64,000 nt of DNA from Dehalococcoidia bacterium (GTDB taxonomy: Bacteria; Chloroflexota; Dehalococcoidia; Lucifugimonadales; SHYT01). Position numbers and translations under genes: made by a program. The stretch's first letter is position 1, and every line of letters begins with the position of its first letter. Positions 1 to 9,539 of the stretch are shown here, in pieces. The stretch covers positions 62,001-126,000 of the forward strand of contig SHYT01000003.1 in the NCBI GenBank assembly GCA_009692665.1. The letters run 5' to 3'. The notes beneath the pieces were generated by a model, which did no database searches, had not been told where the DNA came from, and was given only the letters and a program-made list of their open reading frames with translations.

Positions 1-207
1 GAACACGCGCACCCACATCTGCCCACCGCGCCGCAGGTAGCGGACGATGACCCGGCGGCCTGCCTCGATTTGGCGCGCAGTAATCCACGCGGGCTCCATT
101 GCCTTCAGCCCAAACTGGCCGAAGCTGATCACCGCGCCGCGGGTGGCCACGCCCTTGCGGCGGCCGCGGTGCGACTTGCGGAATTTGACACGCTTAGGTT
201 GAAGCAT
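1..207 (-). CDS. rplP: 50S ribosomal protein L16 (partial, 3' end outside window)
   Basis: Only the first 69 codons are present; the gene runs off the left edge. The minus-strand translation begins [19 protein letters not shown], the hallmark L16 start, followed by [20 protein letters not shown] as in the family. L16 is a large-subunit protein near the A site, needed for late 50S assembly. Its ATG overlaps the last 14 bases of rpsC, the usual tight S10-operon spacing (S3-L16-L29). It is too short for the ORF track to show intact. Identity is clear from sequence; the C-terminal half cannot be assessed. Confidence 0.95.
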   Translation of the reverse strand, partial: MLQPKRVKFRKSHRGRRKGVATRGAVISFGQFGLKAMEPAWITARQIEAGRRVIVRYLRRGGQMWVRVF

Positions 208-922
208 TGGGTATATCCTCCGCAGCATCCTCTGCGCGCACGGTCACCTCGAGAGGCGCCATGCGATCACCTTCCGCCTCAGCAACGCCAGGCGGAAGAA
301 TCATGCCCTTGTAAACCCAGACGCGGACACCGATCTTGCCCATCAACGTGTTTGCTTCCGAGACGGCAAAATCGATGTCTGCGCGCAGCGTGTGCAGCGG
401 CACACGGCCCATCATCACCTTCTCGCGCCGCGCGATTTCCGCACCGCCAAGACGGCCCTTCACAATGATCCTGATGCCCTTGGCGCCTGCCTGCATCGAG
501 CGGGTGGCCGTCTGCGTCATAGCGCGGCGGTGGCCTACGCGCCGCTCCAGTTGCTCCGCGACATTGCGCGAGACGAGCATCGCGTCCAGCTCCGGCTGGC
601 GGATCTCCTGGACTGCCACGCGGATGCGGCTGGGCGTCACCGCCTCAAGCGATTTCCGCAGCTCCTCCACACGCTGGCCCTGGCGGCCAATGATGATCCC
701 CGGCCGCGCGGTCCAGATCGTGAGCGTCGCCTCTTGCGCGTTCCGTTCAATCTCCACCCGTGCGATGCCCGCTTCCGGGTAAAAAGCTGCCACCGCTTGC
801 CGCAGGCGAAGGTCGTCCAGCAGCGTGGCGCGCATGGTTGGCGCGGTTGGCGCAAACCAGTGTGCCTGCCAATCGGCTGTAATGCCGAGGCGGAACCCGA
901 TTGGATGCGTTTTATGCCCCAT
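194..922 (-). CDS. rpsC: 30S ribosomal protein S3
   Basis: A 242-residue S3, slightly longer than the typical 210-230. I take the ATG giving [15 protein letters not shown], which aligns with family starts, rather than the longer ORF-track start 36 codons upstream, which would add an unrelated basic leader overlapping rplV. The KH domain is visible around residues 60-110 ([19 protein letters not shown] region) and the C-terminal S3 domain follows ([12 protein letters not shown]). The C-terminus carries an acidic tail ([13 protein letters not shown]). The protein binds the 30S head near the mRNA entry tunnel. It overlaps rplV by 11 nt and rplP by 14 nt. Confidence 0.95.
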   Translation of the reverse strand: MGHKTHPIGFRLGITADWQAHWFAPTAPTMRATLLDDLRLRQAVAAFYPEAGIARVEIERNAQEATLTIWTARPGIIIGRQGQRVEELRKSLEAVTPSRIRVAVQEIRQPELDAMLVSRNVAEQLERRVGHRRAMTQTATRSMQAGAKGIRIIVKGRLGGAEIARREKVMMGRVPLHTLRADIDFAVSEANTLMGKIGVRVWVYKGMILPPGVAEAEGDRMAPLEVTVRAEDAAEDIPNAST

Positions 923-1262
923 TTGTATTCGCCTCCCCAACGACCACCGTGATATGACAGAACCTGCGAATGACCGGGCTTGTGCGGCCACGTGACTGCG
1001 GCCGGAAACGGCTGATCTTGAGCGCGTCATCCGCGAACGCGGTGACCACCTTCAGGTCCGTGGCGTCCATATTCTGGTTATTCTCTGCGTTGGCCACCGC
1101 CGACTGTACCGCCTTGCGCACAGCCGTTGCCGCCGGGCTGGGCATGAACTGCAGCATGGCCACGGCTTCCTTCACACGCTTGCCGCGAATGAGGTCGACG
1201 TACCGCCGCACCTTCTTGGGCGACATCCCAAAGTTCTTTACGTATGCTTTGATAGGTGGCAT
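912..1262 (-). CDS. rplV: 50S ribosomal protein L22
   Basis: A full-length 116-residue L22. The N-terminus (KAYVKNFGMSPKKVRRYVDL) and the central AVANAENNQNMD segment match the family, and the C-terminal HITVVV strand belongs to the long beta hairpin that lines the peptide exit tunnel. It starts 11 nt downstream of the rpsS stop and overlaps the rpsC start. Its position between S19 and S3 is canonical for the S10 operon. The short tail (GEANTNGA) is unremarkable compared with the long tail on the neighbouring S19. Confidence 0.95.
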   Translation of the reverse strand: MPPIKAYVKNFGMSPKKVRRYVDLIRGKRVKEAVAMLQFMPSPAATAVRKAVQSAVANAENNQNMDATDLKVVTAFADDALKISRFRPQSRGRTSPVIRRFCHITVVVGEANTNGA

Positions 1263-1273
1263 CTTTTCGTCTC

Positions 1274-1618
1274 CTACCGTCCGCCACGCGCGCCGGCGCC
1301 GGCCCCACCGCGCGCCGCAGGCGCGGGAGCGGGAGCAGGCCCCGCGGCTGCAGCGGCAACCTTGGAGCCGTGGCCGCGGAACAGGCGTGTGGGGGCAAAC
1401 TCGCCCAGCCGGTGCCCAACCATGTTCTCCGTCATGAAAACCGTGACGAAGCGCCGGCCGTCATGAATGGCAATGTTCATGCCAATCATGTTCGGCATGA
1501 TCATGGACGCGCGTGACCAGGTCTTGATAATGACCTTGTCGTTGGAGCGCCGCGCTGCCTCTATCTTCTTGGCCAGCTTGGCGTCAATGTATGGCCCCTT
1601 TTTAACCGACCTGCCCAT
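1274..1618 (-). CDS. rpsS: 30S ribosomal protein S19 with Ala/Pro/Gly tail
   Basis: Residues 1-85 are a standard S19: [20 protein letters not shown], then [14 protein letters not shown] and [21 protein letters not shown]19 binds 16S rRNA in the 30S head with S13. Family members are usually about 90-95 residues; this one has 114 because of a low-complexity tail (repeated AAAA, PAPAPA and GAGARGG blocks). Similar tails occur here on S12 and S18. The ATG overlaps the rplB stop region by 17 nt, so translational coupling with L2 is likely. The core is certain; the tail's function is unknown. Confidence 0.95.
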   Translation of the reverse strand: MGRSVKKGPYIDAKLAKKIEAARRSNDKVIIKTWSRASMIMPNMIGMNIAIHDGRRFVTVFMTENMVGHRLGEFAPTRLFRGHGSKVAAAAAGPAPAPAPAARGGAGAGARGGR

Positions 1619-2450
1619 AGCCTATCTTCCTTCGCTTCACAATGAAGACGTTGGTCTTCTTGTTGTTCCGGGTCTTGTGGCCGCGTGCGGGCTTGCCCCA
1701 CTTGGTCTTCGGCCCCGGCATGCCAATCGGGTTCCGGCCCTCGCCGCCACCGTGCGGATGGTCGCGCGGGGACATGACCTTGCCGCGAACACTTGGCCGC
1801 CAGCCCAGCCAGCGGTTGCGTCCGGCCTTGCCGATAGACATATTCTGGTGCTCGGCGTTGCCTACTTGGCCAATGGTCGCGTAGCAGTCGCTCAACACCC
1901 GGCGAATCTCACCGGACGGCAGGCGAAGCTGTGTGTACTTCTCTTCCCTTGCCAGCACCTGGGCCACACCGCCGGCAGTGCGCACAATCTGCGCGCCCTT
2001 CCCCGGCTGGAGCTCAATCGCGTGCACCATGCTGCCCAGCGGAATCACCCGGAGCGGCAGCGCATTGCCCGTCTTAATGTCAGCGGTGGGGCCCGTGACA
2101 ATCGAATCGCCGGCCTTCAGTCCTTCCGGCCAGATAATGTAGCACCGCTCGCCCCCGTCATACTCCACGAGCGCGATGCGTGCGCTGCGGTTCGGGTCAT
2201 ACTCAATGGCGATAACCTTCGCGGTCTTGCCCTTTTTATCGCCCCGCTTGAAGTCAATGATGCGGTACATCTGCTTGTGTCCGCCGCCGCGATGGCGCGT
2301 GGTAACCTTGCCCTCGCGGTTGCGCCCAGCCCGCTTCCGGAGCGGCGCCAGCAGCTTCCTCTCCGGCTCCGTCTTCGTGATCTCGGCAAAGTCCGGGCGC
2401 ACCAGCCCTCGCTGGCTCGGCGTAGTTGGCTTATAACTTTTGATGCCCAT
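1602..2450 (-). CDS. rplB: 50S ribosomal protein L2
   Basis: A 282-residue L2 of normal length, beginning [20 protein letters not shown]. The OB-like and SH3-like domains are recognisable ([20 protein letters not shown]) and the C-terminal peptidyl-transferase-associated loop is present ([20 protein letters not shown]), including the conserved histidine region. It ends in the basic RNA-binding segment [17 protein letters not shown]. It lies between L23 and S19 as in nearly all bacteria, with only 2 nt after the rplW stop. An upstream GAGGGG serves as a plausible ribosome-binding site inside the end of rplW. Confidence 0.96.
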   Translation of the reverse strand: MGIKSYKPTTPSQRGLVRPDFAEITKTEPERKLLAPLRKRAGRNREGKVTTRHRGGGHKQMYRIIDFKRGDKKGKTAKVIAIEYDPNRSARIALVEYDGGERCYIIWPEGLKAGDSIVTGPTADIKTGNALPLRVIPLGSMVHAIELQPGKGAQIVRTAGGVAQVLAREEKYTQLRLPSGEIRRVLSDCYATIGQVGNAEHQNMSIGKAGRNRWLGWRPSVRGKVMSPRDHPHGGGEGRNPIGMPGPKTKWGKPARGHKTRNNKKTNVFIVKRRKIGYGQVG

Positions 2451-2452
2451 GG

Positions 2453-2746
2453 CTAGAGCCCCTCAAAAATTTGAATCTTTTGCCCAGGCTGCAGCGTGAC
2501 CACAGCCTTCTTATACGTCTTGCCTGGCACCATACGCATCCCGTACCGCTTTGTCTTGGTGGTGATGCGAATGGTATTAACGGTCTTCACCTTTACGCCG
2601 AACGTCTTCTCAACGGCCTCCTGAATGGCCCCCTTGGTGGCGCTGCGGGAGACTTCAAAGAGGTACTTGCTCTCATCCATGAGGCGCGTACCCTTTTCCG
2701 TCACCATTGGCCGGACCAAAACTTTTGCGAAAGATTCAGTGGTCAC
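2453..2746 (-). CDS. rplW: 50S ribosomal protein L23
   Basis: A 97-residue L23 starting at GTG with a GGAG-type ribosome-binding site just upstream. The sequence has the [20 protein letters not shown] start and the [18 protein letters not shown] loop that binds 23S rRNA near the tunnel exit, where L23 docks trigger factor and SRP. Length and order (L4-L23-L2) are typical. It ends 2 nt before rplB starts. Confidence 0.95.
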   Translation of the reverse strand: MTTESFAKVLVRPMVTEKGTRLMDESKYLFEVSRSATKGAIQEAVEKTFGVKVKTVNTIRITTKTKRYGMRMVPGKTYKKAVVTLQPGQKIQIFEGL

Positions 2747-2761
2747 GCTGGTTCTCCGTCC

Positions 2762-3418
2762 TTAGGCCGTAGCCTCAACCTTGCCACGCCGGTTGCGCTC
2801 CGCCCACAACTCCTCGATGCGTTTCACCGCATCGGTCGTGAGCAGCACGTGCTCATGGTTCAACAGATCCAGCACGTTCAAGTTGGCCGCCAATAGCGTG
2901 CGCACCTTCTTCAGGTTGTGCGCGGCGTGTACCACCGCGTCCTGCGGCTGGCCGGACACTACCAGGCAGCTTGCGCTGATGCCGAGCGCGCTGAGCACCT
3001 TCGCCATCTCCGCGGTCTTTGCCGCCGAAAGGCTCAGGTCATCAACGATGGTGTACTGGTTCTGGCGAATCTTCTCAGACAAAAGGCCCACCAACGCCTG
3101 GCGGCGCATCTCCTTCGGAAGGCTCAGCCGGTAATCACGGGGCTTGGGCGCAAAGACCACACCGCCATGCCGCCACTGCGGGGAGCGCGTGCTGCCCTGG
3201 CGCGCGCGGCCGGTGCCCTTCTGGTTCCACGGCTTGCGGCCCCCGCCGGAGACCTCTGCGCGGGTCAGTGCGCTCTGCGTGCCCTGGCGCTGGTTGGCGC
3301 GCTGGACCAACATGGCCTGGTAGACAACTGCCTTCTTCAGCGGCGCGCCGAAGACGGCCTCGCTTGCTTGCAGCGTACCCTTGTCCTTGCCGTCAATGCC
3401 TTTAATCGTCAGTTCCAT
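2762..3418 (-). CDS. rplD: 50S ribosomal protein L4
   Basis: A 218-residue L4. The tunnel-reaching loop is clear ([19 protein letters not shown], then [18 protein letters not shown]), as is the [15 protein letters not shown] helix. L4 helps shape the exit-tunnel constriction. In enterobacteria it represses its own S10 operon, but I see no equivalent leader here. It starts 3 nt after rplC ends and is followed by rplW after 15 nt, so one transcript is expected. Confidence 0.95.
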   Translation of the reverse strand: MELTIKGIDGKDKGTLQASEAVFGAPLKKAVVYQAMLVQRANQRQGTQSALTRAEVSGGGRKPWNQKGTGRARQGSTRSPQWRHGGVVFAPKPRDYRLSLPKEMRRQALVGLLSEKIRQNQYTIVDDLSLSAAKTAEMAKVLSALGISASCLVVSGQPQDAVVHAAHNLKKVRTLLAANLNVLDLLNHEHVLLTTDAVKRIEELWAERNRRGKVEATA

Positions 3419-3421
3419 GGC

Positions 3422-4123
3422 TTACTTCTTCTCTTCAGTGGCTGAAGCACCCTTGTGCACCAGCACAATACCGTTGCTTGCGCCCGGCACTGCGCCGTGC
3501 ACAAAAAGAAGGTTGCGCTCTACATCAACCCGCACAACCTTCAGATTCCGTGTGGTCACCCGCACGTCTCCCATGTGGCCCGCCATGCGAAGTCCCTTAA
3601 ATACCCGTCCTGCGTACGTGGTCGAGCCGACGGAGCCGGGAGCGCGATGGCGGTCAGACTGGCCGTGGGTCTTGGGGCCGCCGTGGAACCCGTGGCGCTT
3701 GACCACGCCCGCGAAACCGCGGCCCTTAGAGGTGCCGACGACATGAATGGTGTCACCCGCCGCGAACATGCTCACGTCAACCTTTTGGCCGATCTGCAAT
3801 TCGCCAAGCTCGGTGGCGGGCACTTCCTTAATGTAGCGGAACATCTTGCCCGCGCGCTTGAAGTGGCCGACTTCCGGGAACGTCAGGGGCGCCACCTCGT
3901 CTCGCTTCACAGCCCGCTTCACGCCCAGGCCCTCGCGAATGTTCACATCGCCTATCTCTTCAAAGCCAAGCTGTACGGCGGAGTAGCCGTGGCGCTCTTC
4001 GGTGCGGAGCTCTGTGACAGTGCACGGCCCTGCCTGGAGCGCGGTCACGCCTTCAACGCTGCCGTCATCTTGAATGATCTGGGTCATGCCGATTTTCTTG
4101 GCGACGATTCCTTGAATACTCAT
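3422..4123 (-). CDS. rplC: 50S ribosomal protein L3
   Basis: A 233-residue L3 with the standard opening (IVAKKIGMTQIIQDDGSVEG) and the long central loop approaching the peptidyl transferase centre (GTSKGRGFAGVVKRHGFHGG, then SDRHRAPGSVGS). A short extra C-terminal stretch (HKGASATEEKK) ends the protein. L3 is an early 50S assembly protein. It follows rpsJ by 4 nt and precedes rplD by 3 nt. Confidence 0.95.
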   Translation of the reverse strand: MSIQGIVAKKIGMTQIIQDDGSVEGVTALQAGPCTVTELRTEERHGYSAVQLGFEEIGDVNIREGLGVKRAVKRDEVAPLTFPEVGHFKRAGKMFRYIKEVPATELGELQIGQKVDVSMFAAGDTIHVVGTSKGRGFAGVVKRHGFHGGPKTHGQSDRHRAPGSVGSTTYAGRVFKGLRMAGHMGDVRVTTRNLKVVRVDVERNLLFVHGAVPGASNGIVLVHKGASATEEKK

Positions 4124-4127
4124 CTCA

Positions 4128-4436
4128 TTACGTCTTTATCGTGATGTCCACGCCTGCCGGCACGTTGAGCCGGGAGAGCGCTTCCAGAGTCCGGGCCGTC
4201 GGGTCCAGCACGTCGACCAGGCGCTTGTGCGTCTGCAGGTCAAAGTGCTCGCGTGAGTCCTTATCAACGTGGGTTGCGCGGATAACCGTAAACCGCTGGA
4301 TGCGTGTGGGCAGCGGCACAGGGCCGGCAACCTGAGCACCGGTCCGTTCGGCGGCTTCCACTATCTGCTTCGCGGACAAGTCCAGCAGCCGGTGGTCAAA
4401 CGCTTTCAACACAATGCGGATACGTTCTCTAGCCAT
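4128..4436 (-). CDS. rpsJ: 30S ribosomal protein S10
   Basis: A 102-residue S10 of normal length: [20 protein letters not shown] at the N-terminus and [14 protein letters not shown] followed by the [20 protein letters not shown] segment. S10 sits in the 30S head and also pairs with NusB in antitermination. It directly follows fusA here (14 nt), so the str and S10 operons are fused with no tuf between them. The start ATG is unambiguous. Confidence 0.96.
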   Translation of the reverse strand: MARERIRIVLKAFDHRLLDLSAKQIVEAAERTGAQVAGPVPLPTRIQRFTVIRATHVDKDSREHFDLQTHKRLVDVLDPTARTLEALSRLNVPAGVDITIKT

Positions 4437-4450
4437 ATACCCTTACCCTC

Positions 4451-6514
4451 TTATGCCTGCGCCGCCAGCAGCGTCGCCGCTACCGACTGCGGTACTTCTT
4501 CGTAGCTGCTGAACTCCATGGTGTACGTTGCGCGGCCCTGCGTCAGCGAGCGGAGCTGCGTTGCATAGCCAAACGTTTCCGACAGCGGGACCATGGCGTC
4601 CACCACCTGGATGGTGCCCTGGCCTTCCATGTTCTGCACGCGGGCGCGGCGTGAGTTCAGGTCGCCCAGCACTTCGCCCAGGAACTCGGCGGGCGTGGTG
4701 ACTTGCACCTTCATGATTGGCTCCAGCAAATAGGCCCGCGCGCGCCGCATGCCTTCTCGCATTGCGATGGTAGAGGCCGCTTTGAACGCGATTTCAGAGG
4801 AGTCAACTGGGTGGAAACTGCCGTCCACTAGGGAGACCTTCAGGTCCACCACTGGATAGCCGCCCAACGCGCCGGACGCGAACATTTCTTTCACGCCCGC
4901 TTCCACGCCGGGCACATACTCGCGAGGGACCACGCCGCCGACGATTTTGTTCACGAACGAGTTGCCCGTGCCGCGCGGCTGTGGCTCAAATTGGAGCCAG
5001 ACATGGCCGTATTGGCCGCGCCCGCCGGACTGCCGGACAAACCGGCCTTCCACCTTGACCGCGTCGCGCACTGCTTCCCGGAAGGATACCTTCGGCTTGC
5101 CCACGGTGGCTTGCAAACCGAACTCGCGGCGCATGCGATCCACCAGGATTTCCAGGTGAAGTTCGCCCATGCCCGCAATGGTCGTCTGGTTGGTCTCCTG
5201 GTCAAAGCGGACCAAGAAGGTTGGGTCTTCATCCGCCAGCTTGCGGAGCGCTTCGTCCAGTTTCTCCTGGTCAGCTTTCGTCTTCGGCTCAATGGAAAGA
5301 GCGATGACAGGCTCGGGGAACCTAGGCGGCTCCAGCACTATGGGCCGGTCCTCCTCGCAGATCGTCTCACCGGTATACGTGCGCTTCAGGCCGACCACGG
5401 CGCCGATGTCGCCCGCCTGCAGCTCGGCTACTTCCTCGCGGCGGTTGGCGTGCATCTTCACCACGCGGCCCGCGCGTTCGTTCAGGTCGCGGGTGGAGTT
5501 GAATACACTTGCGCCGGACTTGAGCGTGCCGGAGTAGACCCGGACGTAGACCAGGCGGCCAATGTACGGGTCGGTCATGATCTTGAACGCCAACGCGCCC
5601 AGTTGCCCGTTCGGGTCCGCCTTCAACGTGACCTCTTCGTCCGTTTGGGGGTTCTTGCCGACGGCGGGTTTGGCGTCCAGCGGAGATGGCAGGTAATCAA
5701 TAATGGCGTCCAGGAGCGGCTGAATGCCCTTGTGCTGCAGTGCGGTGCCGCAGAGCACCGGCGTCATTTGCACATTGACCGTTGCCTTGCGGAGGGCTTT
5801 CTTCAACTCGTCAACGGTGTAGTCTGTCTTACCGTCCAGGTACTTCACCAGCAAGTCATCATCAGTCTCGGCAATCTTTTCGATCATTGCCATGCGTTGG
5901 AGCGCTGCTTCTTCCAGAAACTCAGCCGGAATCTCACCGACCACGGGTGGCAGCGGCTCCTCTGTTTCGAAGAAGAGGGCCTTCATTTCAACCAGGTCAA
6001 TCATCCCCCGGAACTGGTCCTCGGCGCCCATAGGCATCTGGATGGGCACGGGGTTGGCGTTCAGCCGCTTTTTGATCGTGTCCACAGCGCGGTAGAAGTC
6101 GGCACCGATGCGGTCCATCTTGTTGATGAATGCCATGCGTGGCACGTTGTACTTGGTGGCCTGGCGCCAGACAGTTTCCGACTGTGGCTGCACGCCGGCT
6201 ACGGCGTCGAAGATGACCACGCCACCGTCGAGAACACGCAGGGAGCGCTCGACTTCGGCCGTGAAGTCCACGTGCCCCGGCGTATCAATGACGTTAATGG
6301 TGACGTCTTTCCACGAGGTCATTGTGGCGGCGGCGGTGATCGTTATGCCGCGCTCCCGCTCCTGAGGCATCCAGTCAAGCGCCGTCGTGCCGTCATCAAT
6401 GTCGCCCACCTTATGGATACGGCCGGTGAAGAACAGCACCCGCTCACTGACGGTGGTCTTGCCCGCATCAATGTGCGCGATGAATCCGATGTTGCGAACC
6501 TTGCTTAAGTCCAT
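4451..6514 (-). CDS. fusA: Elongation factor G
   Basis: A full-length 687-residue EF-G GTPase that translocates tRNA and mRNA on the ribosome. G1 is AHIDAGKTT (about residue 13), G3 is DTPGHVDF (about 76) and G4 is NKMD (about 130). Domain II follows, then the domain III-V region with the [14 protein letters not shown] and [16 protein letters not shown] segments. It is encoded between rpsG and rpsJ in the str-type order. An antisense frame of 505 residues over it is a composition artefact. No lesion is seen. Confidence 0.97.
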   Translation of the reverse strand: MDLSKVRNIGFIAHIDAGKTTVSERVLFFTGRIHKVGDIDDGTTALDWMPQERERGITITAAATMTSWKDVTINVIDTPGHVDFTAEVERSLRVLDGGVVIFDAVAGVQPQSETVWRQATKYNVPRMAFINKMDRIGADFYRAVDTIKKRLNANPVPIQMPMGAEDQFRGMIDLVEMKALFFETEEPLPPVVGEIPAEFLEEAALQRMAMIEKIAETDDDLLVKYLDGKTDYTVDELKKALRKATVNVQMTPVLCGTALQHKGIQPLLDAIIDYLPSPLDAKPAVGKNPQTDEEVTLKADPNGQLGALAFKIMTDPYIGRLVYVRVYSGTLKSGASVFNSTRDLNERAGRVVKMHANRREEVAELQAGDIGAVVGLKRTYTGETICEEDRPIVLEPPRFPEPVIALSIEPKTKADQEKLDEALRKLADEDPTFLVRFDQETNQTTIAGMGELHLEILVDRMRREFGLQATVGKPKVSFREAVRDAVKVEGRFVRQSGGRGQYGHVWLQFEPQPRGTGNSFVNKIVGGVVPREYVPGVEAGVKEMFASGALGGYPVVDLKVSLVDGSFHPVDSSEIAFKAASTIAMREGMRRARAYLLEPIMKVQVTTPAEFLGEVLGDLNSRRARVQNMEGQGTIQVVDAMVPLSETFGYATQLRSLTQGRATYTMEFSSYEEVPQSVAATLLAAQA

Positions 6515-6605
6515 GCCCTACACATCCACACAACAAACAATAATTTGACGAACGTCTTTGGTCTCTGTTGGTCTCTAGGGGGAATGATCCCGAAGAGGGT
6601 TTGCT

Positions 6606-7073
6606 TTACCAGCGGTAGTGAGCGAAGGCGCGGTTGGCCTCTGCCATGCGGTGGAGGTCCTCCCGGCGCTTGGCGGCTGCACCTTCTCCCTTGGCTGCGT
6701 CGAGCAACTCTTGACCCAACTTCAAGTGCATTGGGCGGCCCTTGCGTGCGCGTGCGGCGGACACAAGCCACCGCGACGCCAGCGCAATCCCGCGCTCCGG
6801 CCTGACTGCAAGAGGCACCTGGTACGTGGCGCCGCCTACCCGGCGGGCCTTGACCTCTAGCAGTGGCGTTGAATTCTTGAGAGCCTCCTGGAGCACTTCC
6901 AGCGGCGGACGCTTGACCTGTGCCTGGATGTGGTCAAGCGCCTGATAGACAATGCGGCGGGCCACGGTCTTCTTGCCGCGCTCCATGACGCGGGAAACAA
7001 GACCGGAAACCTCAACGCTGTTATAGCGTGGGTCAGGCAATACGGGACGGAGTTCTGCTTGTCGGCGTCGCAT
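6606..7073 (-). CDS. rpsG: 30S ribosomal protein S7
   Basis: A 155-residue S7 beginning [19 protein letters not shown], with the [20 protein letters not shown] helix and the [20 protein letters not shown] beta hairpin that contacts the E site. S7 nucleates 30S head assembly. The gene lies 3 nt after rpsL and about 90 nt before fusA, the classic str order. Length and content are ordinary. Confidence 0.96.
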   Translation of the reverse strand: MRRRQAELRPVLPDPRYNSVEVSGLVSRVMERGKKTVARRIVYQALDHIQAQVKRPPLEVLQEALKNSTPLLEVKARRVGGATYQVPLAVRPERGIALASRWLVSAARARKGRPMHLKLGQELLDAAKGEGAAAKRREDLHRMAEANRAFAHYRW

Positions 7074-7076
7074 GGC

Positions 7077-7580
7077 TTACTTCTTTCCTCCAGCAGCGGG
7101 AGCAGCCGCGGGCTTGGCGGCGGCTGCGGCGGGCCTAGCGCCTCCGGCAGCAGCGGCAGCGCCGCCCTTGCCGGCCTTGGCGCCGTACCGACTCCGGCCC
7201 TGCTTGCGGTTGGCTACGCCGGCCGCGTCTAGCGTGCCGCGGACGATGTGGTAACGCACACCCGGCAGGTCCGGCACTCGGCCGCCTCGCACGAGCACGA
7301 CTGAGTGCTCCTGGAGGTTGTGGCCTTCGCCGGGGATATACGCGGTGATTTCCACGCCGTTGGTCAGGCGCACGCGCGCGATTTTGCGCAGCGCTGAGTT
7401 TGGCTTCTTCGGTGTCATGGTGCGCACCTGCGTGCAGACGCCGCGCCGCTGAGGCGCCCCGGCGGCGCTCCAGGTGGTCTTATTGAGCAATGTGTTCTGC
7501 CGCCAGTGCAGGGCAGGAGCCTTGCTCTTGGCCTTAGAAGGGTGGCGGCCCTTTCGGACCAGTTGATTTACAGTAGGCAT
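7077..7580 (-). CDS. rpsL: 30S ribosomal protein S12 with Ala-rich C-terminal tail
   Basis: Residues 1-135 form a normal S12, including [20 protein letters not shown] and the decoding-centre loop [18 protein letters not shown]. The lysines at the streptomycin-relevant loops are wild type (KKPNS). The protein is 167 residues instead of about 124-140 because of a tail of Ala, Pro, Gly and Lys ([27 protein letters not shown]). It is the first gene of the minus-strand ribosomal cluster; TAGGAG lies 6 nt before the ATG. The tail resembles those on S19 and S18. Confidence 0.96.
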   Translation of the reverse strand: MPTVNQLVRKGRHPSKAKSKAPALHWRQNTLLNKTTWSAAGAPQRRGVCTQVRTMTPKKPNSALRKIARVRLTNGVEITAYIPGEGHNLQEHSVVLVRGGRVPDLPGVRYHIVRGTLDAAGVANRKQGRSRYGAKAGKGGAAAAAGGARPAAAAAKPAAAPAAGGKK

Positions 7581-7877
7581 GCCAAGCTCCTAAAAGTTCC
7601 GCTGAGCCCTGACTCCCAGGGCGATGTCGTGCTGCCAAGTCACGATCAAGCAATGCCCTTGCATTTTGTATCGTGCTCCCAAGTTCGGCCCCAAGTCCGG
7701 CGATGAAAGGCACAAAAGGAGATGATACGGTTGCAGCCCCTCATTGTCAATCAGCGGAGCCTTCCCGGCTGGGTTCACCGGGGGTCTCCGGGGGTGCACA
7801 AACGATGGCAGAAGTATACCTGAAATGGGCGCGGTTTTCCAGCAGGGCTTCTTACGATGATCCTAGGGCTGTTGATC
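7581..7877. other. Upstream region of the ribosomal cluster
   Basis: About 300 bases without a gene between rpsL and the small membrane-protein ORF. The rpsL-proximal end holds a good ribosome-binding site (TAGGAG on the minus strand). The promoter for the long ribosomal cluster should lie here, but I could not pick out a convincing -35/-10 pair. No tRNA or repeat is seen. Confidence 0.4.
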
Positions 7878-8201
7878 CTAGAACCAAAGCCATCCAAACA
7901 TGGGCCAGTTCCATTCAAACATAGGTTTTCCAAGGCTTTTATTATGGAGGCCTACGAGTAAGAAAAAGACTCCAAAAAGGATAACGAGTGCTGAGAATGG
8001 ATCGCCGTTGCCAACGAAAAGCCATAAGAGACAGCCGGCCAGGAGTGCAGTGCCTAACAATGCAAAAAGTATCTCCCTAATGAACCACCGCTTCTGCTTT
8101 TGTTTTGGCACGGTCAACTCGACCCTCAAATCTTTTAAGTACGCGGTTGGCATCATCATGGGTGCAAGTGAATTGTAGCTTCTCCGAAAAAACTTAAACA
8201 C
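7878..8201 (-). CDS. Small two-helix membrane protein, unknown function
   Basis: A 107-residue product that I do not recognise. A basic, soluble first 45 residues (FFRRSY, then PKQKQKRWFIREI) leads into two hydrophobic helices around residues 46-66 (LFALLGTALLAGCLLWLFVG) and 70-86 (SALVILFGVFFLLVGL), and a Trp-rich end (EWNWPMFGWLWF). The amphipathic layout looks like a real protein rather than a shadow. The start is a GTG; an internal ATG at residue 15 is an alternative. Base composition is more AT-rich than its neighbours. Confidence 0.5.
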   Translation of the reverse strand: MFKFFRRSYNSLAPMMMPTAYLKDLRVELTVPKQKQKRWFIREILFALLGTALLAGCLLWLFVGNGDPFSALVILFGVFFLLVGLHNKSLGKPMFEWNWPMFGWLWF

Positions 8202-8660
8202 CAGCGTCGATCATCGCCGTCAGTTCTAGAATGTCTACCCACGCCCCGTCTTCCCGCCTACCTTCACAAAACCGGTGCTAGCTTCAGGACACCAAACCCT
8301 TGCAACACTTCCCTGACTCCGCCATCATCAATAAGCAAGGCTGCACTGACGGACCGCCTTGACGAGTGCCATCCTGCCTGTATGCACAACCAATACGCAT
8401 TGTCACAACCCTATCCTCCCAGACGACGAGAGGAGGCGCCCAAATGCTCCACGCGACCCCGGCCCCCTTTAAAGAGCACGCTCTAGCCGCGTTGCCTCCC
8501 CACACGACACACGCCGAGTGCGTGGTCCTATGCGACCCAGTTGTGACACTCTACATGCATATTCGTCATGTATAAGCAGCGTCCCGGCGGAATTCGTCGA
8601 GGCAGGAACAACAGAAACTTCGTGCTGAGATTCAGAATGAGGCCAACAAGCAGGTGACCA
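8202..8660. other. Intergenic region, mostly featureless
   Basis: About 460 bases separating a minus-strand ORF from the plus-strand amidohydrolase, so divergent promoters are expected. Apart from a short candidate ORF (8444-8575) I see only low-grade promoter-like AT stretches near 8560-8575 (TATAAG). No RNA gene or repeat is recognised. Confidence 0.35.
8444..8575 (+). CDS. Possible 43-residue small ORF
   Basis: An ATG preceded at 7 nt by a perfect AGGAGG opens a 43-codon frame (MLHATPAPFKEHALAAL...). It is below the ORF-track length on its own start. The ribosome-binding site is the main support; the product has no recognisable domain, with two Cys and several His residues. It may be chance. 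Confidence 0.2.
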   Translation: MLHATPAPFKEHALAALPPHTTHAECVVLCDPVVTLYMHIRHV

Positions 8661-9539
8661 ATGCGTATTGACGCACACACGCACATCTTCCCGGCCAGCT
8701 TCGCGCAGCGCCGCACTGCCGCCGATGAACGGTTGCTGCGCGATGACACCTTCCGCGAGACCTACCAGAATCCCAAGGCAAGAATGGCTACCGCAAAAGA
8801 GCTCGTGGCCACGTTGGACGAAGCGGACTTCGACGCTGCGGTCGTTGCGGGCATCGGCTGGACGGACCTCGATCTCGCGCGGGAGGCCAACGACTACGCG
8901 CTGGAGTCGGCGCAGAAGTTCCCCGGCCGCGTGCTGCCCTTCTGCTCGGTGAACCCCGCATGGGGCGACGCGGCGCTGCGGGAGGTGGAGCGCTGCGCGG
9001 ATGCTGGCGCGCTCGGCGTAGGCGAGCTGCACCCGGACACACAGGACTTCCTGCTGAGTGACCCCAAGTTCATGCGTCCCTTGGGGGAGTTGTTGCGCGA
9101 ACGCGGCCTCGTGCTGCTCACCCATACGTCGGAGCCTGTGGGACATCTGTACAGAGGTAAGGGGCGCGCGACGCCGGAGCAAGTGATGGGCTTGGTGCGG
9201 CTGGTGCCGGGATTGCAGGTCATCTGCGCACATTGGGGCGGCGGCCTTCCTTTCTATGCGCTCATGCCGGAAGTGGCTGCTGACCTCCAGCAGTCCGTGT
9301 ATTTCGACTCGGCCGCGTCTCCCTACCTCTATCAGCCTGATGTGTTCTCGACTGTAGTCAAATTGGTTGGCGCGGACAAAGTGCTGTTTGCCAGCGATTT
9401 CCCCCTCCTGAAGCCCTCCCGCGCAATGAAGGACCTGGAGGCCAGTGGCATGGGGGCAGGCATGCGGAAAAAGCTGCTTGGCGAAAACGCGGCGCGGCTG
9501 CTGAAGCTGCCACGGACAGCCAGGCGGGCCGGGAAATGA
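8661..9539 (+). CDS. Amidohydrolase-family metal-dependent hydrolase
   Basis: A 292-residue TIM-barrel protein of the amidohydrolase_2 type, a family that includes decarboxylases and lactonases. The N-terminal metal motif is MRIDAHTHIFP; later metal or catalytic regions are the LLTHTSEPVGH histidine, the ICAHWGGGLPFY histidine and the aspartate in FASDFPLLKPSRA. The substrate cannot be told from sequence. The stop overlaps the start of the next gene (ATGA), so the two are probably co-translated. Length is normal for the family. Confidence 0.8.
   Translation: MRIDAHTHIFPASFAQRRTAADERLLRDDTFRETYQNPKARMATAKELVATLDEADFDAAVVAGIGWTDLDLAREANDYALESAQKFPGRVLPFCSVNPAWGDAALREVERCADAGALGVGELHPDTQDFLLSDPKFMRPLGELLRERGLVLLTHTSEPVGHLYRGKGRATPEQVMGLVRLVPGLQVICAHWGGGLPFYALMPEVAADLQQSVYFDSAASPYLYQPDVFSTVVKLVGADKVLFASDFPLLKPSRAMKDLEASGMGAGMRKKLLGENAARLLKLPRTARRAGK

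Noticed and set aside
1467-2456. 329-residue plus-strand ORF over rplB
   Set aside because: Antisense shadow of rplB/rpsS.
4991-6508. 505-residue plus-strand ORF
   Set aside because: Fully antisense to fusA, which has all EF-G motifs; the frame is open because of codon bias.
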